Virus record (IMG/VR): IMGVR_UViG_3300035162_001028
Coordinates: 1-24,039 of that record
Length of the DNA: 24,039 bases
From: a virus
Direction: 5' to 3' (one strand)
Part shown: positions 1-10,394 of the stretch, in pieces
How positions within the stretch are numbered: position 1 is the first letter of the stretch
Layout of the letters: each line of letters starts with the position of its first letter
Position numbers and translations under genes: made by a program
The notes under the pieces: model-generated
The model's input: only the letters and a program-made list of their open reading frames with translations
What the model was told of the DNA's origin: nothing
Database searches by the model: none

Positions 1-3000
1 TTCTTGTTTTCCAATGAGTGTATATTCCATCGCGATGACCTGCGTAGTCACTGTATCCAACATTGTCAACAGTGTGTCCTTCACTCTCGAAAATTGGGTC
101 ATTAGGATAGAGTGGTTTGTTTTTGTTTTGGTTCTTGTCATAAAACAAGTCACCAGTTGGAAACAAACATGTTTCCATCTGTGTCAACTCTCCCGCTGTT
201 GCCGCCGCGTGTGACCATAATCGAGTGTTAGCATTGGTGTTAGTGGGAGTGGTAATTGTCGTATCATATATTGCTTCAACATGTGGACCAGCGTTTGATT
301 CAGCGTTATAGCGGTCGTTGTTAAATCGCTCGTTATGATACGCTGTAACTGTTCCTCCTTGACTGCTACTTGACCATTTCAATTGCAACATATCGCCGCA
401 AGTTTGTTGACCATTGCGCGAAGCCTTTGCGATGATTGGTAAGTCACCTTCGTATGATACAACAATAAAATGTCGCTGATGAAGACCTACTGCATCATGA
501 GTGTCCGTTTTCGGAACCCACACAGCCTCGATGTTTTCTTCGGTTGCATCGGAAGAGTCACCTTCGCGCAATTCCCAATACATTGAGTTTTGCTGGTGAC
601 AAGATGTTGCCGCACCGTATGGTGTGAATCCCATCATAGGATGCCAAGCACCAAGCCCAGCGGCTACTTTTGCTGTGCCGTCTGTGATAGTAAGACTGTT
701 GAGATAAGAATAACGCTCACCATGCCAACCAACAGCACCTACCGCGCGTGTTCTGTCTATTGCGTCAGTAACACCATTGAAGTGAACTTGAGTCGTCGCG
801 TAGTGGTCGAAAGGACTGTTTGATGCATCAGCCGATGCTGTTGCGCTTGTTGAGCGAGTTCCATCAGTTGCGTTTTGAAATCCGTTATCCCATCGCAAAT
901 TGCCAGTCTTGGTCCAAACAAACACTTTGAGTGCGCCAGCATCAGTATCAACAGATTCCACACCACCAGTTCCCGATGATGTAGGTTCTTCTAAATACGG
1001 GTGACCGCTTCTTTGATTATTACCAAGAATGAATGTTCCGTTTGTTTTATCATAATGTGAATAATAACCATAATATGATTTTGCGCCGTTGGATAATCTA
1101 ATCCATCCAAATTCCGGCAAATTCTTTGGTAAAGCACCACTCGCTAAAAGCACTGTTCCTACATTGGAACCGCCAGCCGCGTGAACATAAGTTGCCATAT
1201 TGCCAACATCAAGCCAACTGTATTTGTCTTGTCGTTGCGCGTCTTGGAATGATGGTAGGAAAGACCCACCGAGAGCCTTGAGATTAGCGCGACCGGGGAA
1301 TGTGTTGATAGCGGCGGCAACAACAGCACCCATTTCTTCACTGTTTTGACAACGCGATGCATCAATCAAGAACACATCATCGGGGACTGCGGCATCTAAG
1401 TCGTGGTCGTAGTCAGTAAGAACTTGCGAACCAACTCGGAACATGGTAGCGTTCAAACCTATTGTGCCGATGTATTGAACAGTCGCGTTTGTTGAACCGA
1501 CAAGTGTTGTAGTCACAGGGTGCGGTGCGTTCTTTCGCACACTGTTATCAAACCAAGAACCACCCGCTGTGTATCCACCATCGAGGTGATAAATCATTCC
1601 AGCCAAACTCCATAGTGGGTTTGTAAATCTTGTAGCACCTTGATAATGTGAGAATGGGTGAGCGTATTCGTTGGCGGCATCTTGTGTGTTGTTTTGATTA
1701 TGATTCCAAAAATGACTGCTTACATAGCGCGCTTCTGTTGAATACAATTGATTAAACGCGCTGTTTGGTGAACCATACGATGGTTCCCAATGTCGGAATG
1801 ATGTGTAAGGGAATACATTGTTCGCGCTGTATGCATCTGCCGGAGGTAAAAATTCATTAGATGCGCTATTGAGAGTTGCATTGCTCAACTCGTTTGGTAA
1901 GAAGTATCCCGATGGCACACCAGCGTTGAAGGTTGTGGCGATTGTTCCATCGAGAGCAGTGTATATTTTGTTAGCGGCAGTCCACTTAGCAGAAGGTTCA
2001 ACTGATGCTGTCACAGCACCCGCTTCTCCACTCCAATGCTTAGGGACTGCTTGGCCGGGGCCAAAGACCATGTAAGCAACGCTGTTAACTGAATCATCAT
2101 ATCGCGCGTATGGATGAGCAAAGCGAAGCACAACTGGTATTGGTTGAGCGATATTCACATTCGTGTAGGTTGTATTGGGGATTGTGTGACTATCTTGGTT
2201 GCCATCTATGTCGGGATTGAGTATTGCGTCTTGGTTAGCAAATGGTGGTGTTGCTTCACCGCGATGTTGGTTTGCAAGAACAGCGGCAGGGAACATTGCG
2301 AATAAAGCGGTTGTGTCAAGTAGCGCGTATGCTCCCATCTTTTCACCAATGTCTTGCATACCTGCACTACCAGTTGGTCCTTTCGCGTATGGGTGCTTGT
2401 TGTGTGTCGAGTAATCAACTTTCGACCCATCGTTGATGTCCATTACAACTCCACTAAATCCACCACCAAAGTAAAGTGGCACATGATGGTCAATACTATC
2501 CTGCGCTCCGCGGAAATACAGAAGGGGGTTACCTCTTCTATTCGCGCGAAGACGCAAACCTTGAATGTCATTAACAAACTTGAATGGTTGAATGATGAGG
2601 CCGGTTGCTAATGAATCTTTGAAGTCACCTTTTGAATCATCATGCTTCCATCCGATGAGATGGTTAGCAACATTAGTTGGGTTATCAATAGAACTGAAAG
2701 CCGCGCAGTGTAGGTATGTGTCTTTGTCAATATCCATTCGCTTGAATGGTGACCATGAACCATCAATAGCACCACCAAACTCCGTCGATGAATCACTATT
2801 GAGATTTGTTCCACCGCTAATGTGTTGCAGTTGCCAAGCGTATTGACGACCAAGCACAGCGAAGTGAGCAGGGTCGCGCAGTTCTATTTGGTAAGTGGTC
2901 TTTGCAGTCCCACCCGGATACGCCAGCGAACCCGACTGCGCATCAATTTCGTATGTTGGTGAACCGAGAGATGGTGTAATGTGGTCGCCTTCATAGCGTG

Positions 3001-6000
3001 TAAATTTGTCACCGCGTAAATGTTTCTTCCATTCATCAACTGACACAGAATTGTTAGACTGGTCGATGAGAATTGGGGTAGCGGTGTTTGCGTTGCTTCC
3101 TTTGAATCGAGTGGTTATTTGCATCAAAGTGTATGGGATGTAACCTGTGTCAAACATTATCTCCCTACTAAGTTGAGTGACAAATGCGCCACCAAATTGA
3201 CCACCGGAACCGTGATTCGCGGCAATGTTGTCCGTATCTGTGGTGCTTGCTTGAAGTCCCCAATCACGCGATAGTGACACAGAAAACATATCTTTGAGCG
3301 GTGTAACTTCCTTATCGCGATTGAACTTGGTAATCTTGATAGCGGTCTGCGCTTTATCACCGAGTATCTCACCATAGGTTCGACCATCCGGTGCGCGTAA
3401 ATTACTACAATCGAAGTATTGGTCTTCTTCATTTGGGTCAACCATGAATGCGTATGTTGTAGCCGCGGCTATCAATTCGTCAGTCACTATGGTTGTTTGA
3501 TTCAAATGTGGACTAATGATGACAGGTGTTTTATTATCACTAACGCTTGTTGGTCCACACACTGCTGATGAATCAAACCACACGGTTGTCATGTTGTTGC
3601 TTGACATACTTTCTCCGTTGATACCAAAGAAATAATGCGGACCACCGCGACCATTGTGAGTGCGCGAAGTGTATGAGAAAACAGCACCAACATCACCGTA
3701 TTGTGATGCACTGTTGGGTATAGCCGTCCAAATCAATCCGCTGTCGGGGAAACCCATCCATCCAAGAACATCGTCAGTGTCGGGGAGATGATGCCATATA
3801 CCACCGTTATGATAACCATACCCACTTCCATCTTTCAATTGAAATACATTATCACTCATTGTAGTGTTAACTGTGACAGCATAACCAGCCTTTGGAGTAT
3901 CAACACCTCTCCATTTGTTTCCTCTCCAAGCGTGGTTTGTTATTCCTGTGTAAAAGAAAGGTGTCGCGTTTGCCCCACTCCCCCACATATTTGCACCGAT
4001 AGTGAATCCACCTTGTGCAATATCGCGGTCATCGAAATAAACAAGAGTTTCTTCATCAATGGTTGGTGGCATAACGGAGTTTTTATGCGAAAAAGATTGA
4101 CCTTCGGTTCGGTAAATGTATCGCAGGATATGTGTTTTTCCGCGGTGGTCAACCATTTTTAATCCATACAAAGATTGAGTTCCTACTGCGGTGTCGCCTG
4201 TTTGTGTGGCTGGTGCGTATTTATTATACAAATTGTAAAACGCATCGGTGCTGGGTAAATGGTTACCATAAATAGAAACAAAACGACCTGTATCCTTTCC
4301 GTCTTCTGCAAATCCCCATATCCCCGCGTCCGGTGCAAAACCGGGGATACCAGCGGCTACCATACCACCAAAGTTAATTCGTGCTTTAGCGCGACTACCT
4401 GTTTGTAATCCTTCGCGAACAGTGAATTTTTGACCACCATTCTCAAATGATTCCATAGCACCTGTGTTTGACGCGCGTCCTGTTGATGCTCCGGTGTTTG
4501 GACTTTCTTCTCCATCAATTGTTGTGTTGAAGTTTGCCGCAAACCCAAGATGTTGATTTGTAAAGAACTCATCCGAGCCTTCGTCTAAAGCAACATACTC
4601 CCTCAATGTTGTAATAGGTGCAAACGGTTTTCCGTTTTTATCAATAGGCATAGGGGCCGGGTGCATGTTTTCACCAGTCATCTCCGGCGGTGCGCAGTAA
4701 AAATTACGGAAACGGCCACCATGACCGATGAGAAATTGAGGTTTGTATTCGGCTTGTGATTTGCTGTTATCGAGCCAAGCGCAAAAATTACGACCTGTTG
4801 CACCGGGAACTGTGCTGTGTATAACAATACTATACCCTTCATTCCCGTTAGCATCTTCAACGACGCGACCTAAATGCGCGCGAAGATAACCCATGTGTGA
4901 GCCACGGTCGAATGATGTGAATGCGTTATCCATCCAAAACGGTGCAGGGTCATGTGTTGAGCCAGTAACAGCAAAGTCCGCGTGTTGATGAGCGGCAGTA
5001 GCGTCTGTTGGTTCTTGAGTGTCAGTGCCTCCTGTGGAGATGCTACGACGATTGATGTCAAATCTTTCTCCTTCTCCGGCATATTGGTCGGATGGTCGTC
5101 GTTGACTGCTACGACCATTAGATGCACCACCTTGATTGATAAGACGGACTATTTCTCTTGCCGCGGCTTCAATATCAGTTACACCTTCTTTGAGTCCTAT
5201 TTCACCCATATCAATTGTTAAACGACGAATGAAATCCATTTCAGTCCAATGTGGTAGGTGTTGCAATCGGTCTTCGTAGTGAGATGAGAGGTTGTTAGCA
5301 ATCGCGCGCTTCCCTTTCATACAAAGGAAAGCAGATATTGTGCGAGTCCCTTCGGGTGTATCAAAGAAGGTTGCTGTAAATTGAGGTGCGGTTATATGGT
5401 TTGTTTGCACCAAGTTGGATTCATCATAGTCAATTGTTTCAGCGTGCCGCAACTCCGCTTTTTCCATATCAACAGATGATTGTGATACGCGACCTTGACC
5501 ATACTGTGTTGTTTCATCACCGAACTTGACATAGTGGGGTGTATTTCGCGCTTTACGGTTGTATTGATGGGTCGCTACACTTGATGATTGAGTGGTAACC
5601 ATGAAAGATTCATCCATCAAATACCAACTGCGATGCGCGTATGCACCCTCAACAAAGTGAGATTTGCCATTACCGTCTTCGTAGGTGTATGATACGCTGT
5701 TGATTGTTTGAGAATGATATTTAGTAACGAGTGGCTTATCTTTGCGTTGTGTTCTAAATCCAGCCGCTACATCAAGACCGTTGATTGTTGGGGTAGTTGG
5801 GCTTGTTTGAACCTGCATGTGTAGGTCATGGAACGCGATAAACTCACGGTCGTGTGCTACATCGTAAAGCAACACTCGCGCGTGTTGTTCAGTGCTAAGA
5901 TAAGGGTCGAGGAATGCTACAACAGGTGGATTGGTTGTGTGACCAAGTTCAGTCCAGTTGAGTTTGATTGTTTCATTCACATGTTGAACAAAATTGCGAG

Positions 6001-9000
6001 CAGTTTCAAGACAGGTGTTACCTATGAGAAAGTTTTCAATCGGTAATGTATCTCGCGCTTCGGTTCCTAAATTGCCCTTACCTCCGTTGAAACCTCGCCA
6101 TACTTCGTATTCATTCAACACACCGCGCGACTTTGCAAACATCCCCTCTATGGCGTGAGGGTTGGTGTAGTGCATATTCATCCAAACAGTATCACCATAG
6201 CGTAGTCCACCGGGACAATACGGATTATTCCATGTTGCGTTTGCAATACCGTCTTCAATCTTCAAAGGCATAGTTGCCGCGTCAATAGAATAAACACCGA
6301 GAATTGTGAGGGTGTTTCCTGCCACAAGACTTGGTGCGCTTGAATCAAGCAGTGGGTGAGCCACAACGGTGATTAGAGTTGCGTTAGTTGAAGAATTGTA
6401 AGTGATTTTGTATTTGCGCCCTGTGTCTTCGTTGATGGCCGCGAAGTGATAATTGGTTGGTAACTTACCTTTTGGTATATCACCTTCAAAATTGAACTGC
6501 TGTGGGCTTGAAAGTGGTTGATATAGTATCAATTTCAATCGTGCGTTCTTGTTTTTAACACGCGGTAAATGAGGATTTGATGTTGGACCAGCCTTGAATT
6601 CAACTGCGCTGACATATTGACGCAAACCGTAATCAAGATTGCCACCTTGAGTCATCACACTTCCGCGGTCATAGTAAAACGGACGACGGTATTCTTGCGC
6701 GGATGAATCATACCCAACATCACCAGCAAGTGGAAAATTAGAGTTGTCGGGTAAAAGACCAACGACAACTTGAGAGCCTATTTGTAACGATGTAAAGAAA
6801 TCTTCACTCGAATGAGTATCCAAGTTACTCAATGTGAGTGTTCGACCTGCCCCACCAGCACCTTCGTAGTAAGCCCATTCACCATTACCTAATACAATTC
6901 TGCGCGTTCTCCGTGTGCTGATACCTCTTACAATACCAGCGGCGTCAAAACTTGAAGCGGGGGACCGCATTGCGTCGAGAGTGATTGTGTTTGTTGATGC
7001 GTTCTTCGTAATGTTGGTGACTATACTTCGGATAGGTGAATTGTTTATTTTGGCATATTGATAGTGTCCATACGCTTCGTAATCTGTCGCTGGATGGTTT
7101 GGTGCGCGACGACCAACAGGTGTAGGATTCCACGCCTGTGCTGTCATTGTTGCATCAAGGTGTATTTTCATGCTGTTGTCGGGACCGGGGAAAATACCAG
7201 CGTCGCGGTCTTCAAAGAACTGTTGAGGGAAGACTGGTATTTCAGCAAGCGCGCGTGTGCTTGCGTATTGTGTCCCAAGTTGATAATCGTGCTGAACAGA
7301 ACCAATTGATTGAAACAACCTATCATTGATTGTAGTCCCATCACCACAAACAGAAGTTGAGTCAAAGATTGGGTCAAGTAGTATCTTGACCCCAGCCTCT
7401 AATGAATTTGATGTTACCCACGCACTGAATGATGCGGCTTCGCGCCCGTTGGCTAAAGCCATCTTACCCGTCCCTACGAGTGATGTGCTACTGCTAAATG
7501 TGAATCTCGTTCCAGTTTTTGAAGCGTATTCAGCACTCGCACCATTCTGTAAATATATGCGACCTGTCGCTGGGAAACAAAATGTTCCCCAAGAAGCGAG
7601 AGATGTTCCAGCATTGTTCAAAGGGGCGACATCAATGTATGGACTTCCGACTACGGCTACTTGCGCGGCACAATCATGTCGAGTATTCCACCCAATGCGT
7701 GACAAAGTAGCAGGGTCCCAAGTTGGTTTTGTGTTGATTGCACCTTGACCTGCACCACCAAGAGTGACTGATACAACAGGCGCACCCGGTTGTATTTCTT
7801 TGACAATATGAGAATCACGACTACCATCACCGGAGTATGATACAGTTTGGTCTGCGACATCACTCATCAATCCTTGACCTTGCATAATGAGGAAACGACC
7901 CATCCCCGAATCATTCACTTCAATAGAAGTGACGCGCACATTAGATTGAACATACTCCACGGTGAAATATGTTGCATCGTTAGCATCTATTGACGCGGGT
8001 GTTATTCTTGACAATTGCATTGTTCGTTCGCGCTTAGATGGTTGAACAATAAAAATATATGAATCGCCTTTCTTGTCATTGTCGATGATGTCAAACATCT
8101 CAAATGCTCCACCTTTCTGTGATGCGAACTGAACAGATTCTTGATAGTGGGTTGGGGCTTCTCCAACAGGTGGGTCGCTTTGGTTTCTTTGATTAGGTTG
8201 AATGTGTATCCTGTGATACACTGATGGGTGAGTATTAGTTCCAACACCTTGAGGTGGTGCGCGTGGTTCATCACCTGCGCTAAGGGGTGTATGATTTGAA
8301 GGTATGAGGCTTTCATCCAACTCTTCATCATATTCAATACCGCCTGTGTTATCACCAACGAGGTGATGAGGTTTCATCGCTACTTGCGCGCTTCCGACAT
8401 CTTTTGATGAAGCAGTCACAACACCACCGGGTGAGTGTATTGTAGCACCAGCACCAACAGCATCCGCTATATGCTCGGCTATTCTTTTACTGTTGAGAAG
8501 ACAACCACCATCGGGGACTGTCTTTGTAATGAGAAGTGCTGGATTCGACAAACCTATTTTGCCACCTGTGAGGTCAACTGCATTGTAATGGATTTCAACA
8601 TACCCAGCGGTTAAACCGGACACTTCAAGGATAGCGACGCGTGGTTCTGTTTCGGGTGTGAGATGCTTTATGTATTGAGAATCGGTAGTTGACGATACAC
8701 CAATGCCACCACCCTTCAACAAAAACGGTTCAATGTCATCAACTGATATAGCAATCACGCCATCGCGGTTAGCCTCTATGGAACTCAACCCGTTGCGAAC
8801 AACACCGTTGGTTGTTGCACTTGTCTTCATGTCCACAACGCGAGCGTTGAATGCTGTGTGTGTGACAGCGACTTTACTGTTGATTGGTAAAGAATCCTTG
8901 AGTCCAATATAACTCCCGGCGAATGTGATTAGCGCGTCGTCGGCTATACCGTCAATTGTTCTCGTCAATTCCTGTTCGTGAATAGGAGGCAATAGACGCA

Positions 9001-10393
9001 GGTATGGGTGTCCTTCTAATTGTGTAAAGTGATGACGACCTGTGTGTCCTGTTTTGAATCTGTCTGCGATAGTCCAAGTGGAAGGTGCGAAGTTGTTTGT
9101 GTTGACAGCGAGCGAGCGCGAATACAAGAAGCCATGAAACTCATTAGCACTTTCATCAATAACCATCGCCCCTGTTCTGTCGATTGCTTGACTACCTGTT
9201 CCGACTCTTTGAAACGGCTTTCCGCTTTCTCCATCAATCAGTATATCCGAACGAACAAGGACCATTGTTGAATCGTTTGCAAAATTGCTACTTGTGTTAA
9301 ATGCTGTTCGTGCATGTAATACACCGCGCGAACCTGTATCAAGTGATACACCAAAGTCGAGATGAATACTGTCAACTGTGATAGTTCCGTTAGTGTTGAT
9401 TGCTTTGAGTCGAACTCGTTCCGGTGGAGAGCCATTAGGAATGCCTGTGAGAATATCTGTTGCTGTTGGATTGATGAGAAGATTGTATGGTGTATGAGCC
9501 ACGCTGATGACTTGCGCACCACCGCTGTGTGCGGCGTTAGCAACTCGATAATTACCAAGCCCTTCAAGTGTGTAATTTGTAGCAAGTGTGTCATCCTTAC
9601 CACTCACCAACTCGTAAAGGGATTGACATTGAGTTGCCCCAATGGTGATAGATGTCGCCCCTGCTATTACATCGGATGTGATTTTGAATACGGTGCTGTC
9701 AGTATCAACAGGCTCTTCAAATCTCCAAAGTCCAAGAGTGCTGTTCGATAACATAAGTGGTTTTGCGCGCGCTTCCATAGTTGAAACATCTGCTTTCCAA
9801 TGAAGAGATTCTATATATCCGCGATACTCGCCACCTTTACCACCAATGAAGAGGTCTTGGTCATTGATGTCACATGAGTATTGTTTGTTCATTTTATGTG
9901 AAGCCATCAACTCTCCGTTGACATAGAGTTTAACTTGCTCTCCGTTGAACTCACCGGAGATGTGATACAATTCGCGTTGCCCTGTATTGTATCCTACATT
10001 GTTGCTAACAAAAGAAGCCGCGCTTGTTGGGTAATTGTTCGCGCTTGATGCGATGGCTGTGACACCGTTTGTGAATTCAACCTTGAATGAAGCAACACCG
10101 GGTGCGTTGATTGTCCCCATACGCAGTTCAAACAAACCTGCTTTGCTTGCAATAACTCCACCGCAGTCCGGTGATACCCATGCTTCAACTGTGAAGTTTT
10201 TCAATGATTGATTGTTTGGGTTAGCGAATCTGTGTCCATCATCGTCTTGTAGTATGGGTGCTGATGAGCGCGCTTCAACACCACCAAGAACGCGCTTGTT
10301 GCCGGTCTTGGTGAAATCACCTTGAGGGCAAACAACACTGTCGCTTACGCCATTGAAGAAGAGCGCGTGACTTGATAAACCAATAACTGCCAT
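1..10393 (-). CDS. Giant LamG-domain fibre/adhesin-like virion protein (partial, at least 3,464 aa)
   Basis: Reading from ATG at 10393, the frame has no stop codon down to the window edge; I checked it line by line, so at least 3,464 codons are open and the end lies outside. It starts one base after the stop of the distal tail gene, with GGGGAG just upstream. Residues about 65-200 form a LamG/concanavalin-A-like unit: FTVEAWV, then VKLYVNGEL, then DLFIGGKGGEYRGYI. The rest is mostly beta-like and rich in G, S, T, N, H and Y. Beta units with Tyr pairs occur near residues 1130-1175 (EWAYYEG) and 3090-3115 (YYGYYSHY). A helical, charged stretch lies at about 1716-1757. I saw no signal peptide or membrane segment. 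LamG domains bind sugars or proteins, and the position after tape measure and distal tail protein is where siphoviruses encode tail tip and receptor-binding proteins. A host-recognition role is inferred; no enzymatic motif was recognised. Confidence 0.9.
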   Translation of the reverse strand, partial: MAVIGLSSHALFFNGVSDSVVCPQGDFTKTGNKRVLGGVEARSSAPILQDDDGHRFANPNNQSLKNFTVEAWVSPDCGGVIASKAGLFELRMGTINAPGVASFKVEFTNGVTAIASSANNYPTSAASFVSNNVGYNTGQRELYHISGEFNGEQVKLYVNGELMASHKMNKQYSCDINDQDLFIGGKGGEYRGYIESLHWKADVSTMEARAKPLMLSNSTLGLWRFEEPVDTDSTVFKITSDVIAGATSITIGATQCQSLYELVSGKDDTLATNYTLEGLGNYRVANAAHSGGAQVISVAHTPYNLLINPTATDILTGIPNGSPPERVRLKAINTNGTITVDSIHLDFGVSLDTGSRGVLHARTAFNTSSNFANDSTMVLVRSDILIDGESGKPFQRVGTGSQAIDRTGAMVIDESANEFHGFLYSRSLAVNTNNFAPSTWTIADRFKTGHTGRHHFTQLEGHPYLRLLPPIHEQELTRTIDGIADDALITFAGSYIGLKDSLPINSKVAVTHTAFNARVVDMKTSATTNGVVRNGLSSIEANRDGVIAISVDDIEPFLLKGGGIGVSSTTDSQYIKHLTPETEPRVAILEVSGLTAGYVEIHYNAVDLTGGKIGLSNPALLITKTVPDGGCLLNSKRIAEHIADAVGAGATIHSPGGVVTASSKDVGSAQVAMKPHHLVGDNTGGIEYDEELDESLIPSNHTPLSAGDEPRAPPQGVGTNTHPSVYHRIHIQPNQRNQSDPPVGEAPTHYQESVQFASQKGGAFEMFDIIDNDKKGDSYIFIVQPSKRERTMQLSRITPASIDANDATYFTVEYVQSNVRVTSIEVNDSGMGRFLIMQGQGLMSDVADQTVSYSGDGSRDSHIVKEIQPGAPVVSVTLGGAGQGAINTKPTWDPATLSRIGWNTRHDCAAQVAVVGSPYIDVAPLNNAGTSLASWGTFCFPATGRIYLQNGASAEYASKTGTRFTFSSSTSLVGTGKMALANGREAASFSAWVTSNSLEAGVKILLDPIFDSTSVCGDGTTINDRLFQSIGSVQHDYQLGTQYASTRALAEIPVFPQQFFEDRDAGIFPGPDNSMKIHLDATMTAQAWNPTPVGRRAPNHPATDYEAYGHYQYAKINNSPIRSIVTNITKNASTNTITLDAMRSPASSFDAAGIVRGISTRRTRRIVLGNGEWAYYEGAGGAGRTLTLSNLDTHSSEDFFTSLQIGSQVVVGLLPDNSNFPLAGDVGYDSSAQEYRRPFYYDRGSVMTQGGNLDYGLRQYVSAVEFKAGPTSNPHLPRVKNKNARLKLILYQPLSSPQQFNFEGDIPKGKLPTNYHFAAINEDTGRKYKITYNSSTNATLITVVAHPLLDSSAPSLVAGNTLTILGVYSIDAATMPLKIEDGIANATWNNPYCPGGLRYGDTVWMNMHYTNPHAIEGMFAKSRGVLNEYEVWRGFNGGKGNLGTEARDTLPIENFLIGNTCLETARNFVQHVNETIKLNWTELGHTTNPPVVAFLDPYLSTEQHARVLLYDVAHDREFIAFHDLHMQVQTSPTTPTINGLDVAAGFRTQRKDKPLVTKYHSQTINSVSYTYEDGNGKSHFVEGAYAHRSWYLMDESFMVTTQSSSVATHQYNRKARNTPHYVKFGDETTQYGQGRVSQSSVDMEKAELRHAETIDYDESNLVQTNHITAPQFTATFFDTPEGTRTISAFLCMKGKRAIANNLSSHYEDRLQHLPHWTEMDFIRRLTIDMGEIGLKEGVTDIEAAAREIVRLINQGGASNGRSSQRRPSDQYAGEGERFDINRRSISTGGTDTQEPTDATAAHQHADFAVTGSTHDPAPFWMDNAFTSFDRGSHMGYLRAHLGRVVEDANGNEGYSIVIHSTVPGATGRNFCAWLDNSKSQAEYKPQFLIGHGGRFRNFYCAPPEMTGENMHPAPMPIDKNGKPFAPITTLREYVALDEGSDEFFTNQHLGFAANFNTTIDGEESPNTGASTGRASNTGAMESFENGGQKFTVREGLQTGSRAKARINFGGMVAAGIPGFAPDAGIWGFAEDGKDTGRFVSIYGNHLPSTDAFYNLYNKYAPATQTGDTAVGTQSLYGLKMVDHRGKTHILRYIYRTEGQSFSHKNSVMPPTIDEETLVYFDDRDIAQGGFTIGANMWGSGANATPFFYTGITNHAWRGNKWRGVDTPKAGYAVTVNTTMSDNVFQLKDGSGYGYHNGGIWHHLPDTDDVLGWMGFPDSGLIWTAIPNSASQYGDVGAVFSYTSRTHNGRGGPHYFFGINGESMSSNNMTTVWFDSSAVCGPTSVSDNKTPVIISPHLNQTTIVTDELIAAATTYAFMVDPNEEDQYFDCSNLRAPDGRTYGEILGDKAQTAIKITKFNRDKEVTPLKDMFSVSLSRDWGLQASTTDTDNIAANHGSGGQFGGAFVTQLSREIMFDTGYIPYTLMQITTRFKGSNANTATPILIDQSNNSVSVDEWKKHLRGDKFTRYEGDHITPSLGSPTYEIDAQSGSLAYPGGTAKTTYQIELRDPAHFAVLGRQYAWQLQHISGGTNLNSDSSTEFGGAIDGSWSPFKRMDIDKDTYLHCAAFSSIDNPTNVANHLIGWKHDDSKGDFKDSLATGLIIQPFKFVNDIQGLRLRANRRGNPLLYFRGAQDSIDHHVPLYFGGGFSGVVMDINDGSKVDYSTHNKHPYAKGPTGSAGMQDIGEKMGAYALLDTTALFAMFPAAVLANQHRGEATPPFANQDAILNPDIDGNQDSHTIPNTTYTNVNIAQPIPVVLRFAHPYARYDDSVNSVAYMVFGPGQAVPKHWSGEAGAVTASVEPSAKWTAANKIYTALDGTIATTFNAGVPSGYFLPNELSNATLNSASNEFLPPADAYSANNVFPYTSFRHWEPSYGSPNSAFNQLYSTEARYVSSHFWNHNQNNTQDAANEYAHPFSHYQGATRFTNPLWSLAGMIYHLDGGYTAGGSWFDNSVRKNAPHPVTTTLVGSTNATVQYIGTIGLNATMFRVGSQVLTDYDHDLDAAVPDDVFLIDASRCQNSEEMGAVVAAAINTFPGRANLKALGGSFLPSFQDAQRQDKYSWLDVGNMATYVHAAGGSNVGTVLLASGALPKNLPEFGWIRLSNGAKSYYGYYSHYDKTNGTFILGNNQRSGHPYLEEPTSSGTGGVESVDTDAGALKVFVWTKTGNLRWDNGFQNATDGTRSTSATASADASNSPFDHYATTQVHFNGVTDAIDRTRAVGAVGWHGERYSYLNSLTITDGTAKVAAGLGAWHPMMGFTPYGAATSCHQQNSMYWELREGDSSDATEENIEAVWVPKTDTHDAVGLHQRHFIVVSYEGDLPIIAKASRNGQQTCGDMLQLKWSSSSQGGTVTAYHNERFNNDRYNAESNAGPHVEAIYDTTITTPTNTNANTRLWSHAAATAGELTQMETCLFPTGDLFYDKNQNKNKPLYPNDPIFESEGHTVDNVGYSDYAGHRDGIYTHWKTR

Positions 10394-10394
10394 C

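Noticed and set aside
14-9751. Many plus- and minus-strand open frames of 60-140 codons across the left 10 kb
   Set aside because: They are shadows of the giant minus-strand frame: none has a good ribosome site, and their sequences are rich in Cys, Trp, His or Ser with no family resemblance.
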